64,000 nt of DNA from Tubulanus polymorphus (taxonomy: Eukaryota > Nemertea > Palaeonemertea > Tubulaniformes > Tubulanidae): positions 20,490,001 to 20,554,000 of the forward strand of contig NC_134025.1 in assembly GCF_964204645.1 (NCBI RefSeq), read 5' to 3'. The translations under genes were made by a program, and so were the position numbers. The notes under the pieces were generated by a model that was not told where the DNA came from, did no database searches, and worked only from the letters and a program-made list of their open reading frames with translations. This document shows positions 35,008-52,835 of this stretch, piece by piece. Numbering within the stretch: position 1 is the stretch's first letter; the number at the start of each line of letters is the position of its first letter.

Positions 35008-36619
35008 ATGTTTCTGTTGGTTTTGGCAGTGATCTTCGTCACGTTCGTTGGAGCCGTTATTTGGTCCATTCAAAAAATACTCACCGAAGACCTCGATGAA
35101 ATACCGTCTGATGTTCTCGAAAGTTTAGGTAAATAATATTTCAACTTGAATTTTAGCTATAACCGTTTATTTCATGTATACATATGAACCGCATTTCATC
35201 GAAAATGCTTAACTCGTCGTTGCAGGGAAATATGGCAGAAGAATGGGCTCGAATGAATGTTTTTACGAATTCGAAAATGGCCACAAAAATTTGTACGACA
35301 GTAACGTCATTTTTCTCGAATCCAAGGTACGACTATCGCAGCAACTGGTCGTCCGTTCATTGGCTTACATATGGAAAAGGCATCCACTTCTGCGCTGTAA
35401 AATATTCAAATATAAATTACACAGCCGAAAAATCGTGATGTTTTTCAAAGAGATGACCTCGGAACCTCAGCTCGATTTCAAAGTGATAGACACGCTGGAT
35501 TGGCAAGAGGTTCTGCACGAGGAATTTCAGAAAGAGTTCAATTCTGAGCAGGGGCCTCTGTGGAGGAGCAGGATGCTCCAAGGCGAGTTAGGCGTAGACA
35601 ATAGATGGCGTTATAGTTTCGTATTCACGTTTCACCACGCGATCGTCGATGGAGCGGCAATTGTGCAGATTTATAGAGAGTTCATTCAAAATCTGGAAAT
35701 CTTGATAACCGGTAGCGAGCCGGCCGTAGAAAGCCTGCCGATGATGCCTTGCGTCGAAGATGTATTCGCCGACGAAATGAAATTAAGTATGTACGATAAA
35801 TTGAAGCATTACGTACTTTACGCCTGGCAAAACGCGCGAAATGCAGAAAATACGACCGAAATCGGGAAGAACATGGTGAAAACGTTCAAGACGAATGAAA
35901 AACCTTCGACAAAGCTTTTTCCCATTCAATTCGATACGAATGAAACTGGTTTCATATTGCGGAAGTGTAAAGAACAAGGAGTACGCGTACATTCCCTCTG
36001 CACGATGGCGGTGGCGACCGCCTTGCTGGCCCTTCTGGATAAGTATCACGTAGAAACGAACCAACCACTGCGACTCGTCACCGCGCATTTAGCGTCACTT
36101 AGAAATTTCGGACGAAATCCCGTCGGAAACGACACCATGGGAACGTACATATCCATGCCAGCCATTCGACAAATTCTTAAACTTCCGTCCGCAGTAACTA
36201 AACGGCAGTTCTGGAAAATGGCCGAGAAGTTCCAGAGTCGTCTGTACCGTCATCTGAACAAGGAGCACATGAAACGCAGAAAGTTGATCAGTTTGCAGAA
36301 GAGTATAACGGAAGAGTCGGTAGCGGTAAGCCATCTACTTCGTGAAGAATGGCAACGGCCATTCGATATTGTCATGTTTAACCGCGGTCACCACAAACTA
36401 CAGGGAGATGATTCCGAAGAACGACCTATCAAGTTTTTAAACACGTTTTTCGGTATTGGGGCGAACAACGATTACACGACACATTTAGGGCATTATATTT
36501 GCACGGTTGACGGTCGGATGTCGTGGACATTTCAATATCGATCGCAGCTTATGTCTACCGAAGTGGCCGCTGATTATTGTAGACTAATTAAAATGACGCT
36601 TTTCGAGTATTGCGAATAA
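35008..36619 (+). CDS. Membrane-anchored HHxxxDG acyltransferase (condensation-domain / wax-synthase-like)
   Basis: Two exons, 35008-35128 and 35226-36619, join in phase to a 504-aa protein. Residues 1-23 form a hydrophobic signal anchor (MFLLVLAVIFVTFVGAVIW). The rest looks like a CoA-dependent acyltransferase of the condensation / alcohol-acetyltransferase / WS-DGAT-like superfamily. It has LAYIWKRHPLLRCKIF near residues 86-101 (the usual LxxRHPxLR helix), the catalytic HHxxxDG at residues 177-183 (FHHAIVDG), and a C-terminal core with VGNDTMGTYISMP and FGIGANNDYTTHLGHY. In this superfamily the second His acts as general base in transfer of an acyl group to an alcohol or amine. The actual acceptor cannot be told from sequence. 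The full chloramphenicol-acetyltransferase-like length is present. The long second exon has no stop and better coding composition than its surroundings. AATAAA overlaps the stop codon. Confidence 0.82.
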
Positions 36620-36620
36620 A
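36615..36620 (+). promoter_or_regulatory. Polyadenylation signal overlapping the stop codon
   Basis: The end of the acyltransferase reads GCGAATAAA: the TAA stop at 36617-36619 is inside an AATAAA hexamer. If it is used, the 3' UTR would be only about 20 nt. Confidence 0.4.
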
Positions 36621-36654
36621 AAGGTTCATTCCAGAATTTTGCAAAAAGATGACC

Positions 36655-36660
36655 TTTATT
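36655..36660 (-). promoter_or_regulatory. Polyadenylation signal of the PAN-like gene
   Basis: AATAAA on the minus strand lies about 40 nt after the stop of the PAN-like gene (36701), at normal distance for a 3' end. Confidence 0.55.
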
Positions 36661-36700
36661 TGTCCACGAATTTTAGTGCAAAGACTATTAAAAGTCGTTT

Positions 36701-38413
<1,713 letters not shown>

Positions 38414-39096
38414 ATTTCAACAGCAGACGCGGTGCGGTTCTCTTGTTCACTCGTAAACGGGCATTCATTGATTTGTCATTTTGTTCGGCGCGATGAGAGT
38501 TTCTCATTTTCCATAATTACTTTTTTGCCTGATTTAAGTTTTAATGATCGTTGTATCGTGAGTGATTATAGCGGTATGAAATGTGATAAATCGAAAGTGC
38601 CTGTAGTTAATCAATAATTCGCGGTGACAAGTTGCTTAACAAGTCATTAACGTCGCCGAGATACCGCAATGATTCCAATGATTCATTGATGATCTGAAAA
38701 AAATTCACCTTCCATGATCGTCGTTATCTTAACTTAAACGATTCATACTCTAGAAAGCCAATTTGATTGGCTCAGTGACTATGTACCTGCTGTGCTCGTG
38801 GAGTGGTGGGGCAATTCCCAATTCAAACGTAGAGCCATTGAGTCTGAAATACTGCGGGCCCGAGTCAAATAAACGTCGAAAACTGCACATGTATCAATGC
38901 GTATGAACATAGGTTGGAGGTAAAAACTGTAATTGGTTGCCGAGGAAGACGGCTAGACAGTCAGAGGACGAGTGTGATGATAGTGACAATTATTAATGAG
39001 CAATTTGAACGGGCAATGCGGTTAAACACAAGGACTGATATGATCATTTTTGCAACGAAATGAGCGGGTATAGAGACAGGTCATCCTCGCTTGCCA

Positions 39097-39405
39097 GGGG
39101 TCCGGTATCACTCCCGAACTCGCTTCCACCAGCCCCCTGGCCTCACGAAGCGTGATTTCATTAATGGCACTGTTGCGCATGACGTCATATATCGATTTGC
39201 GAAATACTTCCTTGTTCGGTAAAACGTTCGCTGATTGGTCAATTTAACGGGAAAACCAACATAAGTCTACTGACGGTTTGTTACAAGCGCTGTGATTGGT
39301 ACGACCGGATTCTGGTCGGCTAGTAACGACTCCAACGACTCGTGAGGTCAAGGGGTTCGGGGAACAGCTTTAGCGTAGTGGGTTCGAATCCCTTGACGGG
39401 TGAAG
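39097..39405. repeat. Inverted pair of tRNA-like / SINE heads around a CCAAT/CRE-like region
   Basis: GTGGGTTCGAATCCCTTGACG at about 39378-39400 is a B-box-bearing block, preceded by CGTGAGGTCAAGGGGTTCGG. The inverse of that block lies at 39097-39155 (CCAGGGGTCCGGTATCACTC and CCCCTGGCCTCACGAAG). Between them are TGACGTCA (39180-39187) and two ATTGG boxes (about 39234 and 39294). Confidence 0.4.
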
Positions 39406-39709
39406 ATGGAGACAGGTAGACAAAAAACTTATCACCGACGTAACCATACACCTTCGACCTTGGCCAAACAGACGTTTTCTTTCTAGTTCACGGAGCGTCG
39501 TCCGCTTAACTGCCATCGATATTGAGAAGTGGGTAGGTATACCGGCTCCCGGTGACGATATTGAAACTGTATGAAAACCCCTTAGTGTGACTAGACAGTC
39601 GATAGGTTTCCCCAAGAAACACAAAAAATGCACAACATAATCACCATTTTATGATTAGATACATATTATGATTATTGATAAGCTAGGTAAAATATCGAAT
39701 CATTTTACA

Positions 39710-39856
39710 ACTTCAGTTTATTGAATCAGTTGCCGGAAATTAGAGTTTCGTTTTTGTGTCAACTGCTGTTGAAAATATATGTTAGACATGACCATTTCAT
39801 TTACTACGATGGAATCTTAACAGGATTTGAATGCATAGCTTTCGAGCAATTGACTC
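39710..39856 (-). repeat. 3' UTR of the astacin gene, shared with a dispersed repeat
   Basis: Directly after the stop codon (39861-39859, minus strand), about 145 bp match 63816-63960. Shared words include AATCAGTTGCCGGAAATT / GATCAGTTGCCGGGAATT, GTTGAAAATATATG and ATGGAATCTTAACAG. An AATAAA for the minus strand lies at 39722-39717 within it, so the likely 3' UTR is made almost wholly of this sequence. Confidence 0.6.
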
Positions 39857-39858
39857 GA

Positions 39859-42800
39859 TCAACAAAGAATAGGATCGGTTGCTTCGCCTGGACACTGAGC
39901 TCCACCATTGGATGGTGGGGGATTATTGCACTCTCGTGATCTGTACTTGATACCAGAAGTACATGTGCTCCACTCGCTCCAACTTCCCCATGCCCCGTTA
40001 ACTGAAACAGAAAATGACACAAGCTCATTATATTTGATTCCTAGTAAGAACGGATACAACAGAAATTATCTTGCTACTTACTCGGACACAATTCAGTTGA
40101 GCATGATTCACTTTCTGTTTCAGATCCGCCGCAAAGAGTTGGATCGACGAATGCTAAATCTTTTGGATCCCAGCATTGTCTGGTGCGCGTTCGGGTGCCA
40201 GTACCACAAGTCTTCGAACAGGCAGTGAATGCCTGCCATGCTGACCAGTCCGGGACTAGTAAAACTGTTAAATAGGAACAAGATTTACCCCATTATCTTG
40301 TTCTAAATATTCAAATCGTTTGTTTCTGATCATTCTAGTCAGTTAAATACACAACGCATTAAGAAATCGATGAACAAACGATTTGAATTCCATAGTCAAT
40401 TTGAGGTATGCACCGAAAATAGTATTGAACAGGACATTGCCAAATCACATGGCTTAAAATTGACGTGGCCTCCTTCGTTTATTGTTTTTTCATCAAAATT
40501 GCACCAACCTTCGTCCAAGGCATAGACATCCATTGCATTTTTACCGCCGGTACCTTCGTTACCACATGCCTTCGACGTTGTTATATCTCGAACCGTTTCA
40601 ACGGTCAAGGTTTCGGCGAGACACATTCCTCCTGCCAGCAATCCAACAGTATTGTAGTTCATTGACCCGGCAGCTAAAGCACATTTCTGAAATTTCACAA
40701 TTTTAGGTGTGTTTTGTTATACGCATTAAAGTAAAGTAACACCAATATAAATGAAACTTCAGGTCCCAGTTCCACAGTTGGGTGTTTGATTTTGATTTCA
40801 TAACTGAAATAAATTCATTTCAGAGACCCAATCATAAACTATGCCTGCTTCCTAAACCCCCTGCCTACAACTGTAACATCTGGATTCTTGTTGAACATGA
40901 CCGTGAAAGAACCCAATAGGCGATTTACTGGTGTCATATGTATTTAAGTGGCCGCCATGGAGCCTGACCATGGAGCCGAAACAGAATCCAGTTCCGCAGT
41001 CGGTTAACATTCAAAACTAAAATCTAATCCTTATTTCAGTTTTAAATCATGATTTAACAGCACAAAAGGGGAATTGTTTTCACTTTACTCGTAATTTGTC
41101 AGTCCTATCGGCGAATTCACCATCGAGATGCGATGACTTATTCTCTAGAAGAGTAAACAAAGGTGGCCAGCCAACATCTTCGAAACATCCAATCTGAACA
41201 AAGGTTTCCCCTATATTGGTAGAAATAGGGAAAAGACACGTAGACAAACAAAATAGAAATGGACCTTTATCATTGAAGACCATCGATTAGAAATTAGAAT
41301 AAGTCGCACTGAATTACCAGAAGTGGGACATTCTACTGTTTGGCATAGTTGATGTTCAAAACCGTCTCCTGGACACGTTGGCCCTCCATTGATAGGCACT
41401 GGATTATCACATAACCTAATACGCGATCGCTGACCCCCTCCACATGTTGCACCACATGTAGACCACTCACCCCAACTACTCCAAGCCCCACCGTATGGCA
41501 CTGTGAATAGTAAAAAAATTGAGAAACACATACACAGGTGTATTTGACTTTTATCAACATTCCATAGGAAGAAAGGCGCTGTTTTCTAAGGAATGACGGC
41601 ACAACGAATTAAGAAAGCCGGAGCTCACGCCAATGAAGGGTTTGCGGCCGGGGTTTGTGTTGGCGTAAGCTTCAGCAGGCAGCAATCAAAACCACGGCAG
41701 GGATTCGAACCTGATGGCATCGCCACGGTATGTTACCCTGCCACACTAGACCGAGTGCGCAGCTTAGATGATGTCATTATTAATCAGAAACCCTGTTTAA
41801 TTTTAGCCCGGGTTTTTCCATTTATAGTTCTGTGAAATTCGCCTCGGCGATTATCATCAAGAAATCCGATTGTTGCCGCAAGTTTTCGCACGGCAAACCT
41901 GCGCACCTGGTCTAGTGTCTTGTATAGCAATGCCATCAGGTTTTCAAATCCCTGCTCGGATGGATGGTTTGAATGATGCCACGTTCTGAATTGGTCAGTC
42001 CTAAACTATATAATTGAAAAGTGTCTTACGCGCACATGATCCCCAGTAACCATCAAAGGTTTCATTGAGCGAACACCACATGGACCTCCAGTCGACGGAA
42101 GTACAGAAGTCATACCGTTTACCCTTATAATAGAACGGGAAATGGCAGCTTTCTCCATTAGTAGTCAGGACATTGGTGGACAACGTCTCGGCAGAACCTA
42201 TTAACAAATGATTTCAAAATTATACATACACTTCAGTTTATAGGAATAGTACATAAAAACCTACAGGAACTAATTGAAATTTTGATTTCAATGTGACTAT
42301 AATATTCCTCGAGATTTGAAAGAATCATTATTATTTTCTTACCGAAAAGGCAATAGCCCCATATTATATTATCATAAGTGGGGAACTGTTTGGTGCTGCA
42401 CCAATAAAGCGGGGCCGTTCCGTTTGTTTCAGCCATTATACAATGGTTGTATTCGGTACCGTTATATTTGAACGGAAAATGGCAGTATTCACCGTTGGCA
42501 TTTCCACCGACTGTCTTTATATCTGTGTTTAGAAATGAAAAAATTGTTGTAGGAGCCATGCAGTGACAGTTTCTTCACCGTTTTGTGGACATGTGTCAGT
42601 CACATTGGCCGTTATAATGGTAGTCAACTGTCGCATTCGGTTAATTAGTTCAATTTAATTCAATTCACTTTTGCTCTCAACGGCCAATATGACGCAGAAA
42701 AGAGGTCCGAACAAGATCGGACGTAATTATCATCATTTGACAGAATAGATTTTATTCACATATGATTGAAATCTCAGAAACGGGACCCAATAACAGGAAC

Positions 42801-45800
42801 CATTTCCTACCGCTACAGCCGTACAGTCGCCTTATCTCAGCTATGTCACTAACACTCAGGTTTTCAGTGACTCCTGGTATGAAACCATCGGGAAATGTAG
42901 CTCCATTTATGATGTCCATCGTGTTCACATCTGTGTTTCTAGCGAATGCGCCCAAAACGTAATGCATTACGCTTCTAAAATCGTATTCGAAACCGTTCGT
43001 GATCGAGTCATCTTGTTTACTAAACTGCCCCTCTTTACCTAAAATTACGAATACGAAAATGTATACATATCTTTTTCAAGCAAATGATGAAAAAAACGAG
43101 GGTATAAAAGACAGGTAGAGATTGGAAAAAGAAATTCAGCCACTTACCATATACAATGTTACCCCAGTTGATTCTAACGTAATCATCTCTGTCAGGCCTC
43201 GTGTGTTCGTGGTAAAAACCAACCGTGTGCATTAGTTCGTGTAGGATGATACCAGCTGGTAGAGGCGTACCATCCTCTTCGAACATACACCTTGAATCCA
43301 GATTCAATTGCTGTTGAACACCGTACTTTATTCCGACATATGAGTAACAACTAGATTTACAGAAATACACGTTATTACTCTGTTACGCTTTTAAACATGC
43401 GTTGGCAACGGAGAATGAATGAAATTACCCCTTATACGATCCTGTTATATTGACGTACGGCGATTGAACATAAGTTTCTACAAATTTGATGCAACATTTC
43501 GTTTGTTCAGTAAACCGGTCCATTATATTCCTAATTCGAACTTTGTGATCGTTAGCTGTAATTTGAAACAATCCTGTTAAAAGAGGCTGTGTGTTTCACT
43601 AAGAAATGATGAAAGTTCTATCAATTTTGCTGGTATGTTTTTATCTGGCCACGGCTATACTTAGCTAAATGGGCCCAGTTTTATCGAATGTAAATAAAGA
43701 CTTTTCCATTTAAGGTTTATCATTTTTCGTTGAAATTGGACACCGGGGCTGCGGTTTCACCAGGGATTTAACTAAAGGTTTTTCATAGCATTGGCAAATT
43801 ATTTGTTACTCAAAGGGGGTAATATCCGAGGCAGTAAATAATAAATCATCAATATACATGCATTAGCATTACTAGCTTGATACTCGGAGTCAAGTCTTAA
43901 AAAGATGGAAACATATTTTCCTTCGATTTACTCACTAGGAATAAAATGCAATAAAAATGTATCTCTCGTATGCTTGAACCTTTCTATCAAACGCAGCCCA
44001 GAATAAGAATCTTGCTAATCAAATAAGGCAGTCAACAAAAAGTAAACCCCATCAGCCGCTTGCCGGTTCAGGCAGCAGAAATTTCAAAATTATGCGCTTC
44101 GATTTGAACTGAAAATTCTACGTATGTATTCGACCGGCCATCCAAATTTGTCTGTTGTTACGATTTAGCTATTTTGGCTAAATAGTAATGCTGTTTGTAA
44201 AGTATTTTTATGTAACTTTAGGGCAGAACATCTGCTGTTTTTATAACATTTAGCGTAGATCGACATTCAAGACCCTTCAAACTGGCATCTTTAGGCTTCA
44301 TTGTTCCAATTCTTAGTTAGTATCCATTAGGCTTATTATTATATAAACATTGGTTAAACCATGGTCTTGAGTGGCGATCTCTCTACTTGTAGAGATTTAT
44401 AGAGTATTTTAGTTATATTATTGTATATAGAATGTTTGGGAGTTTATTTAGTAATTAACTAATGGAAAGGGATTGAGACTTGGGGTGATATTCTGGGGAT
44501 AAAAAGGGTTAGTTCAGTAGATTCGGGGAGACCAAGTAAGAGAGGAGAACGGGAACTAGTAGAGTAGTAGAGAGAGGAGAACCGAGAGATCAGATCGGGA
44601 TCGTACGGGAGATTAGCCGAGGGATTGGATCTGGATCAGACGGGTCGACTATAGGATTGTAGCCACACCATAGAAGAAATTATATATCGGATAATGGAAT
44701 AAACATATATCGTATTATACCAGATAAAGGCAAACTACTGAGTTAAGTTAAGTATACTTTTTATATCCCGGATTCTAGGAGCTAGGCAAATCGTTTACAA
44801 ATAGGTTATCGGTAACAAGAGATACCGATAGGTAAGAAATATATACTAAACCGCTTCACTCAGAGTTATCGAAAGCGACGACCACTAAGATCGAACGAAC
44901 ACTTAAAATCGTTTCACTGTACTTCGATTTCCGATTTCAAAATCAAACCCCTGCCCCATTTCGCTTCCAGAGCAGGTGCGGTAGATTCGAAAACGACACT
45001 AAATATTAGTAATCCAATCAAATCAAATCAAATCAAACAAAGAAATTAAAGGGGAAATTAGCCAGCCCTATTTAAAGATCAATCCTTACGCATTTCTGTT
45101 TCCAGCGTGTACGGTATAATACCATCCAACCAATACGCGCTCCTGTCGTCAGATCTTATGGCACTTCTTTTCCGTCTAAATAATCCACTAAACGAGAAAA
45201 GTTTGATTTGTAAATTCAAAATCATTGTATATATGTTGGAATACTTCATCATTTGCTCGAAAAGAATCCACGTGGATAACTCAAGATACATATTTCGTCA
45301 CAAGCGCCAAAAACTTGATTTATTTTCTGATGTTACATATAGGAGGGCAGATTTTAGATGGAATATTTTGCCAGCAGAAAAAAAATATATACTGAGATTT
45401 ACCTATTTTCCGTGTTACGTTTGAAAAAGTGATTTGGTCGTTTAAGCTTGGTTTTTGCTACTTGTATATTCAATCCTTTGCGAACTATGTTTTGAACATC
45501 CCTCAAGTAGTCTTCATGCCAGTCTTTGTATGTACTTAGCACGTTTGTAACGTGATACCTGGTCGCGTTTTCTATTCTGTCTATGAGCGTGTTTCTCGCC
45601 TTCCTCCAATCACTGACCAACTGCATTGAATACTCATCGTATTGACTAGCCAATTCATGAGTCTTGGCGTCCGTAAGGTCCACGGTTTTGGTCCGACTTA
45701 CTAGTTCCTTCAACGCTTCTACTTGTTTAGTATTCAGAGTTGCATTCGGTGGCACATACAACGAGCCAGTGGCTGTAGACGGATTGCCACCAGTCGAGAC

Positions 45801-47860
45801 AATCTTCTCTTCCTCTTCGGTCAATTTGATGTCCCCTTGGTACAACTCATTGAATAATGTGCCTAACATCCAAATTAGAGATCGATTACAAATTGTGATA
45901 GATTTATTGACAAATTCTTTTGGCCGATATTCACGGTTATCATTACTATTTTTCTTGTTGAGTTCAAGTATTCTTGCCGATCCAGACGTTTCTGTGAGTA
46001 TTTTCTCTTGGCTTTCTTTGTAACATTGTTCATCGATCCATTTAGTTATGGCCTCAGATTCTCAAATATGGCAACGGTTGTAAGAAAATTATTTGACCGT
46101 TTAGTCATGTATTGTAAGGTTTTTCAGATACAATCTCTTCGTAAACTTCGTAATGATTGTGAATTGAAAGTTCTATACTTACGCGTTTGATTGTATTCAC
46201 AAACGGCATCGAACGATTCGGAGCATGAATTGACTTCAGCATTAGAAAACTTCGAAGAGATAGCCACGCAACCAGTTATTTTTGGGGCTTTTATCAACCG
46301 TTTGGACAAGGTCTGAAAACATTTTCTTTAGTGTGTTAATCAAATGCGCGTCGTGGGTTCTTTTTCAATACGTTATAGATAATCCAAACGGTTGTCTATT
46401 ATCAAAATAAGGAAGTTAGTTACGGAACATATTTGCAAAACACATTTTTCGAGGTGTATTCCGAATAAGCCTCCAAAATAACTTTTAATATGAGAAAATT
46501 AGTTTCTATTATTACTTTGGAATAAACCACATAGAAAACATTTCACTTATTACTTTGACATATTTCCGTATCATTTCAAGTAACCGACTCTAAAAAACCT
46601 CGAAAATTACTTTTATAGTATGGAAACTTAACATAACTAACTCGGAATAAATCTCGATTTTAATTGAGAAACGCAGTATATTCCGACTCAGCGAAAAAAA
46701 TCTCGAAAAACTTAAGCAGAAAGGAGAAACAAGGTATCAATCGTTTAGCTTTATAATTTAGCTAAAGCAAGATTTTAACTGACTGACCCATGCTTTCTTT
46801 TCGTCTTTGCTTTCCAAATTGTGATTTTTAGTTGTGCAGTCATCATCCAGCCATTGATAGATGTCGGTAGTCAAATTGTAGGTCATACCAATCCAAAAGT
46901 TTGTACTAAAATAATGGAGAAAAAACCCTTTCAAGCTATACTCGCGCCAGTATTTCACGTGACGTCACATTGGCCGAAAAGGTCAATGATAGCAATGGTA
47001 GTTTCAGCTGATACTAAAGACGGATACATTAGAGGTTATCTAACTATCATTACTGTAATATTATCATTATTAATAATATTGTATCATTGTCGATTTTACT
47101 TCTTATTGACTTTTAGATCTTTTTTCAATTCTTTCAATACGCTTTTCTTCTTAAGTACGGCCAATTTTCCACCGTTCTCCCCGCAGGCCTTCTGTGCATC
47201 AGCGTGAGATAAACTTTGGCCAAGAATCACGTAACAATGTCCGTTGTACTCGACTCCTCCATCGCAATCACCGCTCCCTGAATGATATGAACAAAAAATG
47301 GCAGTTAAACAAAAGCTCAACGCACGTGTAGAAATGCCAAGGGCCAAGTTGAGCGGTCATGAATTAAGTCCGAAAATTGTTTTAAGTCTCGAGATTGCTT
47401 TCAAGTTGTTAGATTGACATAAGAACTACGGTGATCTTAAATCTCGGCCGTGACTGTGCTCAGGCACAAAATTAACTACAAGTTAGGACATAAAGGTAGA
47501 ATTCGAATCGACCGCCATTATGACCTACACTCATCATTCAGTCGTCAAATGCCTCTGTTAGAACGTCGTCAAATTATTTGTAAGTTGTATGTCGACATGG
47601 TTAACGTAGGCATCTTGATTGAGCACTTTGATTGAGGATTGAGCACTTTTTGAAAATCGACTATTTCTTCTAGACTCAAATATTACCAAAAAATCAGTGA
47701 AATCAAAACAACAAATCAAACAAAACAACTGACCTGACATTTTAGATTTACCAGGTTTTCCTTTATCAGATTTACCAGATTTTTCTTTTTCTGATTTTTT
47801 TCCTTCGGCAATCAAAACAAAAAACGAAAACGCAACTACAAGCGTCCCGCGAAGCAACAT
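39859..47860 (-). CDS. Secreted C-type lectin-astacin metalloprotease with FN2, TSP1 and GCFxD domains
   Basis: Sixteen exons: 47860-47734, 47277-47100, 46905-46788, 46312-46183, 45991-45403, 45187-45090, 43555-43429, 43350-43148, 43038-42811, 42522-42343, 42197-42030, 41500-41318, 41210-41089, 40686-40509, 40264-40082 and 40001-39859. All phases agree, giving 984 aa (941 if exon 5 starts at 45862). Order: signal peptide 1-20; Lys/Ser-rich linker; C-type lectin-like domain 47-179 (Cys pairs, FWIG), lacking canonical EPN/QPD and WND sugar motifs; propeptide with YQGDI at 235-239; furin site RRKR at 385-388; astacin domain about 389-598 with HELMHTVGFYHE (zinc His493, 497, 503; catalytic Glu494) and Met-turn SVMHY at 546-550; two FN2 (about 607-714); TSP1 (720-774); GCFxD/WSC-like domain (783-870); two more TSP1 (877-984). 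All zinc-site residues are intact, so it should be an active secreted endopeptidase with several matrix- or glycan-binding modules. The donor of exon 14 is the least certain border. Confidence 0.85.
41640..41765 (-). repeat. SINE copy in intron 11 of the astacin gene
   Basis: The minus strand reads GCGCACTCGGTCTAGTGTGG, then GATGCCATCAGGTTCGAATCC. It is the cleanest copy of this tRNA-derived family in the window, with A- and B-box-like words about 40 bp apart. Confidence 0.6.
41885..41965 (+). repeat. Worn SINE copy, inverted relative to its neighbour
   Basis: GCGCACCTGGTCTAGTGT followed by ATGCCATCAGGTTTTCAAATCC matches the SINE at 41640-41765 in opposite orientation, with an inserted T in the B box. 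Confidence 0.5.
44156..44817. repeat. Possible solo LTR in astacin intron 6
   Basis: The interval starts TGTTACGATT and ends GGTAACA, giving TGTTAC/GTAACA inverted ends. It holds an ATAAAAAGGG TATA-like box (about 44500) and AATAAA (about 44699) in LTR-like order. No internal region, primer-binding site or target duplication could be confirmed, so this is tentative. Confidence 0.3.
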
Positions 47861-52159
<4,299 letters not shown>

Positions 52160-52654
52160 AGAGTCCATGATTAACCTTAAGAGAAATTCTGAAGCCATTG
52201 ACCATAGTCTTCTTTACAACAACAGGCTATAAACAACACAGTAGAGCTATACAGACTACGGATCAATGATTGTTTGAAAATTCACCAAACCTCTTATCTG
52301 CTTAAAGAAGATATAGCTTGCAAACGTTGCATGATTTCTCGGTCTTGTACAGCGATATAAGTCTAATCGTATGGTACTGTAGAAAGTGTTCTATTCTATT
52401 TTACTTACATCTATAAGGTTTGATTATCTCTTTTGAATTGCAATGATTGACTCACGTAATTCCCAAGCTATTAATTAATTTTCCGTCAGATAAGGCTTAT
52501 TTTTCTTAGTACTATAAACTACATCTTTTAATTACTTTTTATCAGGTAACGGGTACATTTAAAAAGTTAATACAGTATTTTAGTTGAAATATAGCATAAA
52601 CCGAGTGACTATCAAATAACTAATATTAGTATCATCTTATTCGAGTGTACTTTT

Positions 52655-52835
52655 CCTTGACTTCTAGATGTTTTTGAATTCTTTCCATACGGATTTCTTT
52701 TTAGGTATGGCTAATTTCCCACCGTTTAAGCCTCGTGAGATAAACTTTGGCCTAGAATCACGTAACAATGCCCGTTGTACTCTACTCCTCCATCGCAATC
52801 ACCGGTTTCTGAATGATTGAATGATATGAACAAAA
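52655..52835 (-). pseudogene. Broken duplicate of the first lectin exon of the astacin gene
   Basis: On the minus strand the segment keeps an acceptor (ATCATTCAG) and then reads GDCDGGVEYNGHCYVILGQ, matching exon 2 of the astacin gene (47277-47100) almost codon for codon. A net loss of about 19 bp in the middle shifts the frame and puts a TAA right after GQSLSHEA. The similarity also covers a few tens of intron bases on both sides (TTGACTT.TAGAT and GAATGATATGAACAAAAA). No other exon of a duplicated gene is visible nearby. Confidence 0.8.

Noticed and set aside
35783-36334. Minus-strand ORFs opposite the acyltransferase
   Set aside because: They are antisense shadows of a strongly coding exon with HHxxxDG and full-length domain features.
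52655-52835. Functional lectin exon of a second gene
   Set aside because: The frame closes after about 26 codons because of the deletion, and no partner exons were found.
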